Shown here piece by piece: positions 1-9,083 of a stretch of 64,000 nucleotides of DNA; position 1 is the stretch's first letter; the number at the start of each line of letters is the position of its first letter. A program made the translations under genes and the position numbers. The stretch comes from Streptomyces sp. NBC_00083 (GTDB lineage: Bacteria > Actinomycetota > Actinomycetes > Streptomycetales > Streptomycetaceae). The notes under the pieces were generated by a model that worked only from the letters and a program-made list of their open reading frames with translations, searched no databases and was not told the DNA's origin. The stretch spans positions 2,914,001 to 2,978,000 of the forward strand of contig NZ_JAPELY010000001.1 in assembly GCF_026343295.1 (NCBI RefSeq), given 5' to 3'.

Positions 1-510
1 GTAGGAGGCGCCGAAGCAGCCGATCCGTTCCGGGTCGACGGCGTCGAGTTCGCACAGCGTCGTGACGATCTCGATGGCGTCTTCCACGTCCCGCGGTCCG
101 GCGACGTGGATCTCGCCCCCTGACCTGGCCAGGCCGCGCTGACTGTAGGTCAGCACGACGTAGCCGCCCAGCGCCCAGCGGGGGAGCATCGGCAGGTAGG
201 ACAGGCGGCCGAGCGGGGACAGCGGGGCGGGCATCACGACCGCGGGACAGGTCTGTCCGGGCATGAGGTTGCGCGGGACGCTCAGTGACGCGTCGATCAG
301 CGTCCCGTCCGCCATGGCGATCGAGAGCTCCTGGTACCCGGCGATCTCCGCGTACGTCTCGTAGGTGTCGGCCAGGCCCCACTGGTCGAGCCGGCCGATG
401 CGGCGCGGCGACGGGTCGAGTAACGCCTGCTCGATCGCCTCCAGCTTGGCGCTCTCGTCGACACTGATCGCGAACGGGTTGGCCGAGGTGCTGTCGTCGG
501 CAACGGGCAT
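1..510 (-). CDS. CocE/NonD-type (peptidase S15 / X-Pro dipeptidyl-peptidase-like) alpha/beta hydrolase, C-terminus missing
   Basis: The first 170 residues of a minus-strand gene are present; the rest lies beyond the left edge. The ATG has GGAAGG about 10 nt upstream. The N-terminal part of the S15/CocE fold is visible: a substrate-entry strand (LSIAMADGTLIDASLSVPR), a strand-turn with PAPLSPLGR, then GGYVVLTYSQRG and DVEDAIEIV. The window ends in GCFGAS-Tyr, the start of the G-x-S-x-G nucleophile elbow, so Ser169 would be the catalytic serine. Family members hydrolyse acyl-ester or X-Pro peptide bonds; the substrate cannot be told from this half. No signal peptide is seen, so it is probably cytoplasmic. 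A simple dienelactone-hydrolase-like esterase is the alternative. Confidence 0.8.
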   Translation of the reverse strand, partial: MPVADDSTSANPFAISVDESAKLEAIEQALLDPSPRRIGRLDQWGLADTYETYAEIAGYQELSIAMADGTLIDASLSVPRNLMPGQTCPAVVMPAPLSPLGRLSYLPMLPRWALGGYVVLTYSQRGLARSGGEIHVAGPRDVEDAIEIVTTLCELDAVDPERIGCFGASY

Positions 511-717
511 GGCTGAGCCGCCTTCCGTGGCAGGGGTGTGGCGTCGAAGTGACAACGCCAGGATGTCCCCGCGGCGGCCGACGTGGAGGTGAGACCGGCT
601 TCGCTCCCTCGCTTGAGTGAAGCGGATGATCTAAACGTTGCGGTGGTCGGCGCCCGGCGGTTGGCGTGTGGCTGTGATGCACCACGGCTCAGAAGGGGGC
701 GCGGTCGTCGGGATCCG

Positions 718-748
718 ACATGCTCGATGAGATCCCACATGCTCGATG
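718..748. repeat. Short direct repeat ACATGCTCGATG x2
   Basis: Two exact 12-bp copies begin 19 bp apart in the 282-bp spacer between the DUF1330 gene and the S15 hydrolase gene. They lie upstream of the hydrolase start on its coding strand, so a regulatory role is possible. Nothing else in the spacer was recognised. Confidence 0.35.
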
Positions 749-792
749 GAGGGTCTCACCGATCGCGTCGCGCGGCGTCCGCCGACCCTCGC

Positions 793-1086
793 TCAGTCGA
801 TGCCTTCGACGATGCGGAAGTCGCGCTCGACGCCGTCGGAGAGGACGACCAGCGCCTCCTGGTAGGCCGCGCTCTCGCGTGCCGCGACGGCCTGCTCGAA
901 GCTGTCGAACTCGATCAGGACGGTGCGCTCGGCTGTCCCTGCGTCGTATGCGGCGACCCGACCGCCACGGACGAAGGTCCGACCGCCCGCGGCCTTGACG
1001 GCCGGACCGGCCAGCTTGTTGTAGGCAGCCAGTTTCTCGGGGTCTGAAACGGTGCGGTAGACGCTGACCCAGTAGCCCTTGGGCAT
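793..1086 (-). CDS. DUF1330 family protein
   Basis: A 97-residue protein starting MPKGYWVSVYRTVSDPEKL, the usual opening of DUF1330, with the typical later segments (AAGGRTFVRGG, ERTVLIEFDSFEQAVA, YQEAL) and family length. The fold is a dimeric ferredoxin-like alpha/beta barrel; no reaction is firmly known for the family. The ATG has GGAGG seven bases upstream. It reads in the same direction as the S15 hydrolase, 282 bp away, so co-transcription is possible but not shown. Probably cytoplasmic. Confidence 0.9.
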   Translation of the reverse strand: MPKGYWVSVYRTVSDPEKLAAYNKLAGPAVKAAGGRTFVRGGRVAAYDAGTAERTVLIEFDSFEQAVAARESAAYQEALVVLSDGVERDFRIVEGID

Positions 1087-1325
1087 GGAGACCTCCAGTG
1101 GTGGGGTGAATGCGGCTGGCTTACGGGGTGGTGCTGGAGGAGCGTCGGCGGGCGAGAGCGAGGCTTGTCAGCGTCGTGATCGCCATGGCGCCCGTACCGA
1201 CCGGCGCCGCGGTGGTGTAGGCGCCATCGTCGGGGAAGAGTCGGCCTCGGCCGGGCCGCTGGGAAGAGGGTGGAGAACCGTGTCGACGGATGACGGCACC
1301 CTGCGCGCGTGCGTGCGCGGGTACT

Positions 1326-2057
1326 TCAGGCGGCGTCGAGGAGGTGTGCGCCGTTGTTGCGGACGTTGTTGACGGCCGTGGAGACGGGCCGGGCGTCGAG
1401 CCGGCCGTCGGCGGGCTGGGTGAGGAGGGCGCGGAGGTCTTCGGTGTCGTGGTGGTGGGGGTCGAGCCAGGTGTCGTAGTGGTCCGGGGTGAGGGCGAGG
1501 GGCATGCGCGGGTGTACGCGGCCGGCCGCGTCGGTGGCCTCGGTGGTGATGATCGTGCAGGTCAGCAGCCAGGCAGCCGGGTCGTCGTCCCCCTTCACCT
1601 CGGGGTCGCGCCAGTACTCGTACAGGCCTGCCATGGCCATCACCTGACCGTCGGCCGGGTGGATGAAGTAGGGCTGCTTCCGGGTCTTGCCGGTCGTCTC
1701 GTCCTTGACCGGGTCCCATTCGTAGAAGCCGTCCGCCGGCAGCAGGCACCGGCGTTTGGCGAAGGCGCGCCGGTAGGCGGGCTTCTCGTGCACCGTCTCC
1801 ACCCGGGCGTTGATCATCCGCGAGCCGGCCTTCGGGTCCTTCGCCCAGGACGGCACCAGGCCCCACCGCAGCGCCCGCAGCTCACGCCTCACCTCAGCGT
1901 CGCCGTCCCGGCCAGCGCGTTCGAGGATCGCGTAGACCGGGTCGGTGGGTGCCACGTTCCAACTGGGAGCGAGCGCGTCGGCGGTAGGCCGGTCGGTGAC
2001 GTGGAAGAGCCCGGTCAGGTCTTCAGGGCTACGAGTCGAGGCGTAACGGCCGCACAT
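1326..2057 (-). CDS. SOS response-associated peptidase (SRAP/HMCES/YedK family)
   Basis: A 243-residue SRAP protein, the family that covalently traps abasic sites in single-stranded DNA through its N-terminal cysteine. The start is fixed by MCGRY: Met removal exposes Cys2, the catalytic residue, so the longer in-frame reading upstream is rejected. Other family signatures are WNVAPTD (active-site Asn, about residue 38), INARVETV-x-EKPAYRRAF (active-site Glu), RCLLPADGFYEW and HPRMPLAL (active-site His). All key residues are present and the length is normal. It acts in the cytoplasm on DNA. It is transcribed alone; a large palindrome lies about 250 bp upstream. Confidence 0.95.
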   Translation of the reverse strand: MCGRYASTRSPEDLTGLFHVTDRPTADALAPSWNVAPTDPVYAILERAGRDGDAEVRRELRALRWGLVPSWAKDPKAGSRMINARVETVHEKPAYRRAFAKRRCLLPADGFYEWDPVKDETTGKTRKQPYFIHPADGQVMAMAGLYEYWRDPEVKGDDDPAAWLLTCTIITTEATDAAGRVHPRMPLALTPDHYDTWLDPHHHDTEDLRALLTQPADGRLDARPVSTAVNNVRNNGAHLLDAA

Positions 2058-2305
2058 GCACCCACTGTGCCACGAGACCGTGCGGTTGAGGGGGAGTGGT
2101 CGGCGCAGCTCGCACTGCTGGATGTCAGGCGACGGGCTTGCATGCGAGCAGCCCTGGGGCGGGCGGCCCCGTGGATGAGCGCGGTCACGGAGCGCCCGAG
2201 CACGGCTACGGGCACGCCGACCGGGCCATGACTCGACCGGGGCATGACTCGCAGGGAGTGGCCCCTGCGGCCCGGTGGCGCGCGCCGGACTGGCGCTGAC
2301 ATGCG

Positions 2306-2355
2306 TGTGGGCTCCCGCCATGACATGGCATGCCATGTCATGGCGGGAGCCCACA
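2306..2355. repeat. Perfect 50-bp palindrome (25-bp arms, no loop)
   Basis: The left arm begins TGTGGGCTCCCGCC and the right arm is its exact reverse complement, centred at 2330/2331. It is the main content of the 320 bp between the SRAP start and the stop of the small hydrophobic gene. Lying just past that stop, it may act as its transcription terminator. A loop-less palindrome of this length can also extrude as a cruciform. No T-run follows it. Confidence 0.85.
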
Positions 2356-2377
2356 GGTCCAGCTTGGTTGCCGGTGC

Positions 2378-2539
2378 CTACCAGCGGTACCAGCGGCCGC
2401 TTCCTCCCTTGGGACGGGCGATGAAGCCGACGAGCCAGACGACGAGCACGATGATCGCGATCCACCACAGCGCCTTCAGAGCGAAACCCGCGCCGAAGAG
2501 GATCAGAGCCAGCAGAAGAACGAGAAGCAGGGGAACCAT
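2378..2539 (-). CDS. Small hydrophobic membrane protein
   Basis: A 53-residue protein made of two adjacent hydrophobic helices (about residues 1-19 and 21-39) and a short basic, aromatic tail ending RWYRW. The start MVPLLLVLL is chosen because GGAGG lies nine bases before it; the alternative start seven codons upstream would put that ribosome site inside the gene. Small proteins of this kind, often just called hydrophobic protein, are common in Streptomyces and have no assigned function. It likely sits in the cytoplasmic membrane. Confidence 0.75.
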   Translation of the reverse strand: MVPLLLVLLLALILFGAGFALKALWWIAIIVLVVWLVGFIARPKGGSGRWYRW

Positions 2540-2919
2540 AGTTATCAACCTCCGAGCCATCGAATGCCCTCGGTGAGGCAGGCCACGCAGCTCCGAAGCG
2601 ACTGTTTACAAAATTCTTAGCCGGGAACGCTTCCATCTTTTCCGACCTGCCGAGAGGGGGTGGACGGGTGTGGCTGGCCCTGCGGTGCGGCCCGCCGGAC
2701 TCCCAACGGCGAACTCGCTGTCCGGCTCGTCCACCGGCAGTACCTCCGGCACCCTCCCTCTGCCAAAGGCCGCGTCGGCTGGGATGCGACACTGCCGTTC
2801 GCCGCCCAACGCCGGCCTGGCGAGGGGTGAGGCCCGCACAGCGCTCCGCCGCGACACGACGCGGCGAGCGCTGCTCGGGACCACGCGCTACGTCGTAGCC
2901 CGCTTCTCAACGATTGACA
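2540..2919. other. Intergenic region without a supportable gene
   Basis: About 380 bp upstream of the small hydrophobic gene. The stretch near 2600-2625 (GTTTACAAAATTCTTAG) is notably AT-rich for this genome and is a plausible promoter area for the leftward gene. Reading frames on both strands are low-complexity and show no family resemblance. Confidence 0.5.
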
Positions 2920-2992
2920 TCAGGCGCGACGGGCGTCAGGCGCGACGGGCGTCAGGCGCGACGGGCGTCAGGCGCGACGGCGTCAGGCGCGA
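2920..2992. repeat. Tandem 16-bp repeat, about 4.6 copies
   Basis: The unit is TCAGGCGCGACGGGCG: three exact copies, a fourth lacking one G, and a partial fifth. The last copy is the 3' end of the secreted-protein gene, and its TCA is the reverse complement of that gene's stop codon. The array therefore looks like repeated duplication of the gene's final codons, each unit carrying another TGA. Confidence 0.9.
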
Positions 2993-3477
2993 ATGGTGAG
3001 CCATGCGCCGAGGCCGCTGCACCCGCGCGCGTCATACGTGGTGCTGCGGTAGCCCGCGGGGATGGGCGAGTAGGGGCAGGTCCAGATGCCGTTGCGCACC
3101 AGCTGGTGGTACCAACCGCCCACTCCGCTACAGCCGTTGCGGTCGTAGTTCGTGATGACGTAGCCGGCCACGATGGGCGAACCCGAGCAGGTCCATATCC
3201 CGTCACGGACGGGCTGCTGCAACCATGCGCCCGCGCCGTTGCACCCGCTGATGTTGAACATGGTGATGACGTACCCGGGCGGGACGGCCACCCCGGGGCA
3301 CGTCCATCCGCCCACCGAGGCGCTCCGCGTTCCGTTGTCCACCGCCGCGGCCGTGCCGGCGCCCGCTCCGGTGAACACAGCGGCGATCAACGCGACCGCG
3401 CCCACCAGCGCGGCTGTCCTGCGGCGCACCACCGCTGCCAGGGAACCGCTCCGTCTGTAACTGACTTGGCCCTTCAC
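2983..3477 (-). CDS. Small secreted protein with three tandem WxCP...GxGAW repeats
   Basis: A 164-residue protein with a GTG start. A basic N-terminus and hydrophobic stretch (about residues 20-45, ending GTAAAVDN) form a Sec-type signal peptide. The mature part is three repeats of about 37 residues, each with W-T-C-(P/S)-G/Y-S near the start, P/A-GYVIT or similar, and D/S-x-x-GC-x-G-x-G(A/G)W at the end. Two cysteines per repeat suggest one disulfide each. No enzymatic motif is seen; such repeats suggest a wall-binding, carbohydrate-binding or inhibitory role, but that is inference. A GGGAAGGG lies 11 bases before the start. Confidence 0.75.
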   Translation of the reverse strand: MKGQVSYRRSGSLAAVVRRRTAALVGAVALIAAVFTGAGAGTAAAVDNGTRSASVGGWTCPGVAVPPGYVITMFNISGCNGAGAWLQQPVRDGIWTCSGSPIVAGYVITNYDRNGCSGVGGWYHQLVRNGIWTCPYSPIPAGYRSTTYDARGCSGLGAWLTIRA

Positions 3478-4242
3478 TGCGCACCAGCCCTTCCCATTCG
3501 CTCAGTTGATACCGGCCCGGCGCCGTCCTTAGGCGGGGCCGGGCCAGTCGCCCCGTGATCCAGTCGAGGCGTCAGGGCGAACCTAGGCATCGGCCCGTCG
3601 GAACTCAAGGCCTTCGGGGCGCCGCCGCACCCGAGGGGGTGTGCCACCACTCGTAGACCGTGCGGGGGCCCGGCGATGGGCTCGCCGGGTGCGAGGGTGC
3701 TCCGCCGAGCACGTGGGTCGACACGCTGGCTACGGTCATCCGCGCCCAGGCGGCAAGCACGTGTGACACACAGGGGCTGCCCTAGGCGGGCGGGCACACT
3801 CGACGGGCCGTCGTGGACGAAACAGCCGTACAGAGATCAGAGTTGATGGTTCGAGCCCCGCTCCCGCAGGTCTGACTGTCGGGGCCCGCTGGTACGTGGA
3901 ACGTGACTGGTCCCGCCAGGCCCGCAGCGGCACGATCCCATACCCCCGAGTCCGTCCGCCCCGTCGTGCCCGCGGGCGCCCACGGTTCCGACATGAGCAT
4001 TTTTCGGAAACAGAATGGCCTGAAAATGTCAGGGCGCGGCATGGACGCCCCTGACTCCATGCCGCAGAATCTAGCTCGCGGTCGGTCCGTGAAGATCGCG
4101 AACTCCCTTTCCCCGGGACGCTCGCCTCACGGCAGGCGCCTTTACTGGCACATGTTTGCGCTCGGCTGTTGTCTGCTAATCAAGCACTGCACTTCGGCGG
4201 TTGACCACTGTGCTCAGTCTCCCTTCTCCAGATCGAGGTCTC
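3478..4242. other. Long intergenic region between two secreted-protein genes
   Basis: About 765 bp with no frame resembling a gene. It separates divergent secreted-protein genes and so should hold both promoters. Positions 3990-4035 are unusually A/T-rich. The 100 bp before 4243 contain AT-rich promoter-like DNA, but no confident -10/-35 pair was assigned. A TTCGA-containing stretch near 3850 was checked as a tRNA 3' end and rejected. Confidence 0.5.
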
Positions 4243-4755
4243 ATGCGCACTAAAATATTGGGCTGCCTGTTCGGCGTGGCCTCGATGACCGCTGTCGCCC
4301 TGATCGGCGCCCCCGGCGCTCAGGCCGCTCCGCCCACCGCCTCCCACTCGGCCCCCGCGGCGACCATCAGCGTGCCGGCCGGCAAGGACAGTACGACCGT
4401 GACGGTGGGCGGGAGCGCCGTGACCGTCACCAGATCAGCACCCTCTGCGGCCGTACTCACCTGCACCGTCAGCCCCGGCAAGCCGTACCACGGCACTGCC
4501 GGCGTGACATCCACGGTCTGGGCCTACTGCAACAGCAACGCGGCAACACTGACGTTCGGGACGGCTCTGTACCTTCACGGATCCAACGTCGGCCAGAACA
4601 ACGAGACCAAGCACAACTGCACATTTTGCTATGTGACCGTTACGGCGCCCTATCAGGCCGGCCAATGGAAATCGGGCGCGATTCTCGGTTACTTCGACAG
4701 CAGTGGGAATGGGCAGTTCACTGCTGAGGCGTACAGCGCAACGGCGACTCTCTGA
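4243..4755 (+). CDS. Secreted protein of unknown function
   Basis: A 170-residue protein. The ATG at MRTKILGCLFG is preferred over an upstream TTG because it begins a clear signal peptide (hydrophobic to about residue 28, cleavage near AQA-APP) and follows GAGG. The mature chain is Thr/Ser/Val-rich with beta-type sequence (ATISVPAGKDSTTVTVGG) and four cysteines, including a C-x-x-C (CTFC), suggesting a small disulfide-bonded extracellular beta domain. No enzyme or binding family was recognised. It is monocistronic, facing a convergent serine hydrolase. Confidence 0.75.
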   Translation: MRTKILGCLFGVASMTAVALIGAPGAQAAPPTASHSAPAATISVPAGKDSTTVTVGGSAVTVTRSAPSAAVLTCTVSPGKPYHGTAGVTSTVWAYCNSNAATLTFGTALYLHGSNVGQNNETKHNCTFCYVTVTAPYQAGQWKSGAILGYFDSSGNGQFTAEAYSATATL

Positions 4756-4849
4756 ACAGCCGTTGTCGCAGCGGTGGCTGAGAGCCGGTGATCGACAGGA
4801 CGGCACGATGTGACCCGACGTACGTCAAAGGCCCGGGTTTCACCGCGTC

Positions 4850-6091
4850 TCAGGCACCGCAGAACTCGGCGTCTACGAGCCGCTGTTCGTGGACGTTCCA
4901 GTCGCCGTTGAAGTTCAGCGACAGTACGTGCCTGCCGTCCACCGTCCCCATGGACTGGGAGATGGAGCCCTGGATGCCGCCGCTGTGCCCCCACACCTCG
5001 ACGCCGCACGACAGCGTCAACCTCATCAGCCCCAGGCCGTAGGAGAAGGCCGGCATGTCCTCGATCTTCACGGTCGTCATCATCTCTTCCAGCTGAGGCT
5101 TCTTCAGGAGCCGGCCGGAGAACAGGGCCCGGTAGAACCGGTTGAGGTCACGGTTGGTGGAGATCATCTCTCCGGCGGCTCCCGCGAAGGAGGCGTTGAG
5201 TTCGGTGACGTCATACGTGGCGCTGTTCGGCTCTCCCGGCCCGGCGAGTTCTCCGGTCAGCTTCGAATAGGCACGGCCGCTGGGCCCGGGTATGCGGGCG
5301 CGGGCACCCGGCAGGCTGGTGGAGTCCAGGCGCAGGGGGTGCAGGATGCGCTGCTCGATCTCGTGGGCGTAGGAGCGTCCGGTGGTCTTCTGGATCACCA
5401 TGGAGGCGATGATGTAGTTGGTGTCGGAGTAGTTCCAGCTGTCGCCGGGGGCGAAGGTGGGGCGATGGTTCATGGCGAGCCGGACGAGTTGGCGGGGCGT
5501 CCAGGTGTCGTAGCGGTGGTGGAGGAAGTCGGTGCCGAATTCCTTCTGTTTGAACTCCGCGTCGTCGGTGTAGCTGTAGATTCCGCCGGTGTGGTTGAGG
5601 ATCTGCCGTAGCTTGATCTTGCTGCCGTCGTTGCCGTTGCCTGTCACCAGCCCCGGCAGCCAACGCTCGACGGTGTCGTCCAGGCTGAGCGTCCCCTCCG
5701 CCTCCAGCTGGAGCATCACCGTGGCCACGAACGTCTTGGTGATCGAGCCGACCCGGAAGCGGTCGTCGGCCCGCGGCTGTCGGCCGGTTGTCAGGTCCGC
5801 GGTTCCCGCCCGGCCCGTCCAGGTGGCGTCTCCCCGCTCGGCGAGCGCGATCCCGCCGGGCGCCCCGTCCTTCACCACCGACTCCAACGCCGCTTGGGCG
5901 GCCTCGTGCCCTCCCTCCGCCACTGGCGCGTCGCCGGTGCCCGCAGCCGACGCGGGAAGGGCCGGCCCGGCGGTCATCACGGCTGCCGCGAGCGCCCCCA
6001 CGCTCACGCCCCTCAGCCGGCGCGTCCAGCGCCTGTGGCCAGTGCTCCCCGGCGAACGTGACCCGTCTGCTGCATGCGCGTGCTCGTACAC
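4850..6091 (-). CDS. Secreted serine hydrolase, class C beta-lactamase / D-Ala-D-Ala carboxypeptidase-like (S12 family)
   Basis: A 413-residue protein with a GTG start and AGGAG seven bases upstream. Basic residues followed by a hydrophobic segment (about 25-50, ending LPASAAG) make a signal peptide. The three active-site elements of the serine beta-lactamase-like fold are present: S-x-x-K as SITK, in VGSITKTFVATV (about residue 117), Y-x-N as YSDTN in NYSDTNYIIASM, and a C-terminal H-S-G-G replacing KTG. It should therefore be active, as a D,D-peptidase or esterase rather than a dedicated beta-lactamase. It acts outside the membrane. It is monocistronic; the TetR gene upstream reads the same way but is 180 bp off. 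Confidence 0.92.
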   Translation of the reverse strand: MYEHAHAADGSRSPGSTGHRRWTRRLRGVSVGALAAAVMTAGPALPASAAGTGDAPVAEGGHEAAQAALESVVKDGAPGGIALAERGDATWTGRAGTADLTTGRQPRADDRFRVGSITKTFVATVMLQLEAEGTLSLDDTVERWLPGLVTGNGNDGSKIKLRQILNHTGGIYSYTDDAEFKQKEFGTDFLHHRYDTWTPRQLVRLAMNHRPTFAPGDSWNYSDTNYIIASMVIQKTTGRSYAHEIEQRILHPLRLDSTSLPGARARIPGPSGRAYSKLTGELAGPGEPNSATYDVTELNASFAGAAGEMISTNRDLNRFYRALFSGRLLKKPQLEEMMTTVKIEDMPAFSYGLGLMRLTLSCGVEVWGHSGGIQGSISQSMGTVDGRHVLSLNFNGDWNVHEQRLVDAEFCGA

Positions 6092-6274
6092 GGAAGATCT
6101 CCTGCGATGGGTGGACGGCGGCTGACCTGGGCCCAGTATTTTCGATCAAGGCCCGGACCCGGGATACCGCTAACCACCCGGTTGCAGGTGGGGTTTGCCC
6201 CCCTCGCGCATCGCTGTAGGGACGACAGGGGACCCTCACGTCAACTCCGCCTTGACTCAAAGGAGTTGGCGAGT

Positions 6275-7003
6275 TCAGCCTGCCAGCTGTTGCAGCCAAT
6301 CGCGCAGCAGAGCCGTTTCCGTGTCTCGCAGCGGCACCTCGGTGCCTACGGCCGGGCTCCCTGAGGTGAGCGCGTTTTCGAGCGCGGCGTCGAGGGCGAG
6401 TGCGCGCGAAGCCAGATCCGATTCGGACGGGGCGGGCGGGTCCGTGGTGACGGAGGCGATGACGGTGTCCCGCAGCCGCGCCGAAGTGGTGAGGTCCCGC
6501 TCCGAGGGCGCTTCGCCGATCAGTGCCAGCGTGGCACCCGTCGTTGCCGCATGGATGACGCGGGTCGCCTGTTCCACCGGAACCCGGAGCCGCCCGGTCT
6601 CGGCCGCGCGACGCAGCAGTCTCACCAGCAGGCCGTGTGCCTCGTCCGCGGCGGGAGGCCGCCGGCCGGGCTGCACGGTGCCGTACATGAGCATGTAGAA
6701 CGCGGGGTGCTGCACTCCGAAGTCGACATGCAGGTCCCAACCGCGGTAGAGGTCGGCCACCGGGTCGTCGGGGGTCAGCGCCAGCGCCTCCCGCTTCTCG
6801 GTCAGGTACATCTCGAATCCGTAGGCGGCCAGCTCGGTCAGGAGCCCGTCCTTGTCGCCGAACATCCGGTACAGCGCGGGCGCCGTGACGCCTGCGGCCG
6901 CTGCGACCGCACGCGTGGAGACCGCCTCGCTGCCGCCTTCCTCCAACAGCTGGGCGGCCACCTCTAGCACCTGGCGGCGTGTAGCGCGCCGTTCCTCGTT
7001 CAT
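6275..7003 (-). CDS. TetR family transcriptional regulator
   Basis: A 242-residue regulator with the N-terminal TetR helix-turn-helix at about residues 9-55 (VSTRAVAAAAGVTAPALYRMF, then GDKDGLL) and an all-helical ligand domain. The ATG beginning MNEERRATRRQ is the only start that gives a normal TetR N-terminus. It is divergent from the flavodoxin-like gene 240 bp away; the aldo/keto reductase follows that gene. The layout suggests it represses these redox genes and is relieved by a small electrophile or quinone; the ligand is inference. Three TATCGC repeats just upstream of its start are candidate operator elements. Confidence 0.9.
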   Translation of the reverse strand: MNEERRATRRQVLEVAAQLLEEGGSEAVSTRAVAAAAGVTAPALYRMFGDKDGLLTELAAYGFEMYLTEKREALALTPDDPVADLYRGWDLHVDFGVQHPAFYMLMYGTVQPGRRPPAADEAHGLLVRLLRRAAETGRLRVPVEQATRVIHAATTGATLALIGEAPSERDLTTSARLRDTVIASVTTDPPAPSESDLASRALALDAALENALTSGSPAVGTEVPLRDTETALLRDWLQQLAG

Positions 7004-7010
7004 GGAACAA

Positions 7011-7044
7011 CGATATCGCAGTTTGCGTATCGCTGCCTTATCGC
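7011..7044. promoter_or_regulatory. Candidate TetR operator: three TATCGC direct repeats
   Basis: TATCGC occurs at 7014, 7028 and 7039, and the first copy lies in the 8-bp palindrome CGATATCG. The group sits 8-41 bp upstream of the TetR start in the divergent spacer, a typical place for autoregulation. Binding is inferred from position and repetition only. Confidence 0.45.
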
Positions 7045-7242
7045 TGATACTCGAACAGCCGGAACGGTGATCCGGATGGGTGCTGATTGATACCAGCACC
7101 CGCCCCGGGCATGCGCCGCACCCTCTACGGGGCCGCCGGCCCCTGACTCGTGGAGCAGCGCGAGCCACGGTCGCGGCGGGCAGCCCGTCGTCCGCCGGCA
7201 CCCCACCCCACCGCCGCCATCGCGGCAGGAAAGGAAACACCC

Positions 7243-7830
7243 ATGTCCGAAATCTCGATAGTGATCGCGTCGCACTCCGGCTACGGCCACACCGCGCAGC
7301 TCGCCACGGCCGTCGAAGACGGCGCACGCTCCGTCGGCGGGACGCAGGTCCAGCGGGTGGACGTCGCTTCCCTCAGTGATGCCGACTGGGAACTGATGGA
7401 CGCCGCGGACGCCATCATCTTCGGCACCCCCACCTACATGGGCACCGCCTCGGGGGCGTTCCACGCCTTCGCGGAGGCCACCAGCAAGCGGTGGAGCACC
7501 CGAGCCTGGAGCGACAAGCTCGCGGCGGGATTCACCAACTCCGGCTCCATGAGCGGCGACAAGCTGCACACACTGCAGTACCTCTCGCTCCTCGCGGCCC
7601 AGCACGGAATGCTCTGGGTGAGCCTGAACCTCCTGCCGGGTTGGAACACCACCACCTCAAGCCCCCAGGACGACAACCGCCTCGGCTTCTACCTCGGTGC
7701 CGGCGCGCAGAGCTTCAACGACACCGCCACCGTCCACGACGCGGACCTGAGCACTGCCTGCCACCTCGGTCGGCGTGTCGCCGAGCACACCCGGATCCAC
7801 CGCGCCGGACTGGCTGCCGCAGCGCACTGA
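7243..7830 (+). CDS. Flavodoxin-like NAD(P)H-quinone reductase family protein (WrbA-like)
   Basis: A 195-residue FMN-binding protein. The ATG beginning MSEISIVIAS follows AGGAAAGG. The phosphate-binding loop of the flavodoxin fold is seen as SHSGYGHTAQLA (about residues 9-20), then DADAIIFGTPTYMGT-type sequence with isoalloxazine contacts, and GFTNSGSMSGDKLHTL as in WrbA-like reductases. Family members carry out two-electron reduction of quinones using NAD(P)H, avoiding semiquinone radicals. It is cytoplasmic. It is divergent from the TetR gene and 218 bp ahead of an aldo/keto reductase on the same strand, so the three probably form an electrophile or oxidative stress module. Confidence 0.88.
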   Translation: MSEISIVIASHSGYGHTAQLATAVEDGARSVGGTQVQRVDVASLSDADWELMDAADAIIFGTPTYMGTASGAFHAFAEATSKRWSTRAWSDKLAAGFTNSGSMSGDKLHTLQYLSLLAAQHGMLWVSLNLLPGWNTTTSSPQDDNRLGFYLGAGAQSFNDTATVHDADLSTACHLGRRVAEHTRIHRAGLAAAAH

Positions 7831-8048
7831 CACACCGCGGTTCGCCACCACCCCGGCGGCCCCAACCAGCCCGAGCGAACAGCAACTCCGCACCAGGGAG
7901 CCATGGTTGGGTCCGCCGTCGCGCGACGGGTTCGGGCCGGAGAGCCCAGCAGAAGGCCTCAGAGCCTGCCCTGCACGTGAGCCCGTACGCGGATGGCACG
8001 AGCCCCGTCGACCACAAGACACCTCTACCCCCCTCGGAGGAGTGAGCC

Positions 8049-9038
<990 letters not shown>

Positions 9039-9083
9039 GATCGGGCCAGGAGAGCCACGACTGACCGGGCCGCGCCGCACTGC

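Noticed and set aside
2058..2792. N-terminal extension of the SRAP frame to 488 residues
   Set aside because: SRAP needs Cys2 at the mature N-terminus (MCGRY), so the extension is not coding.
3840..3875. Possible tRNA 3' end (TTCGA T-loop followed by a pyrimidine-rich stretch)
   Set aside because: The T-stem cannot be fully paired, and no matching acceptor strand or anticodon arm is found upstream.
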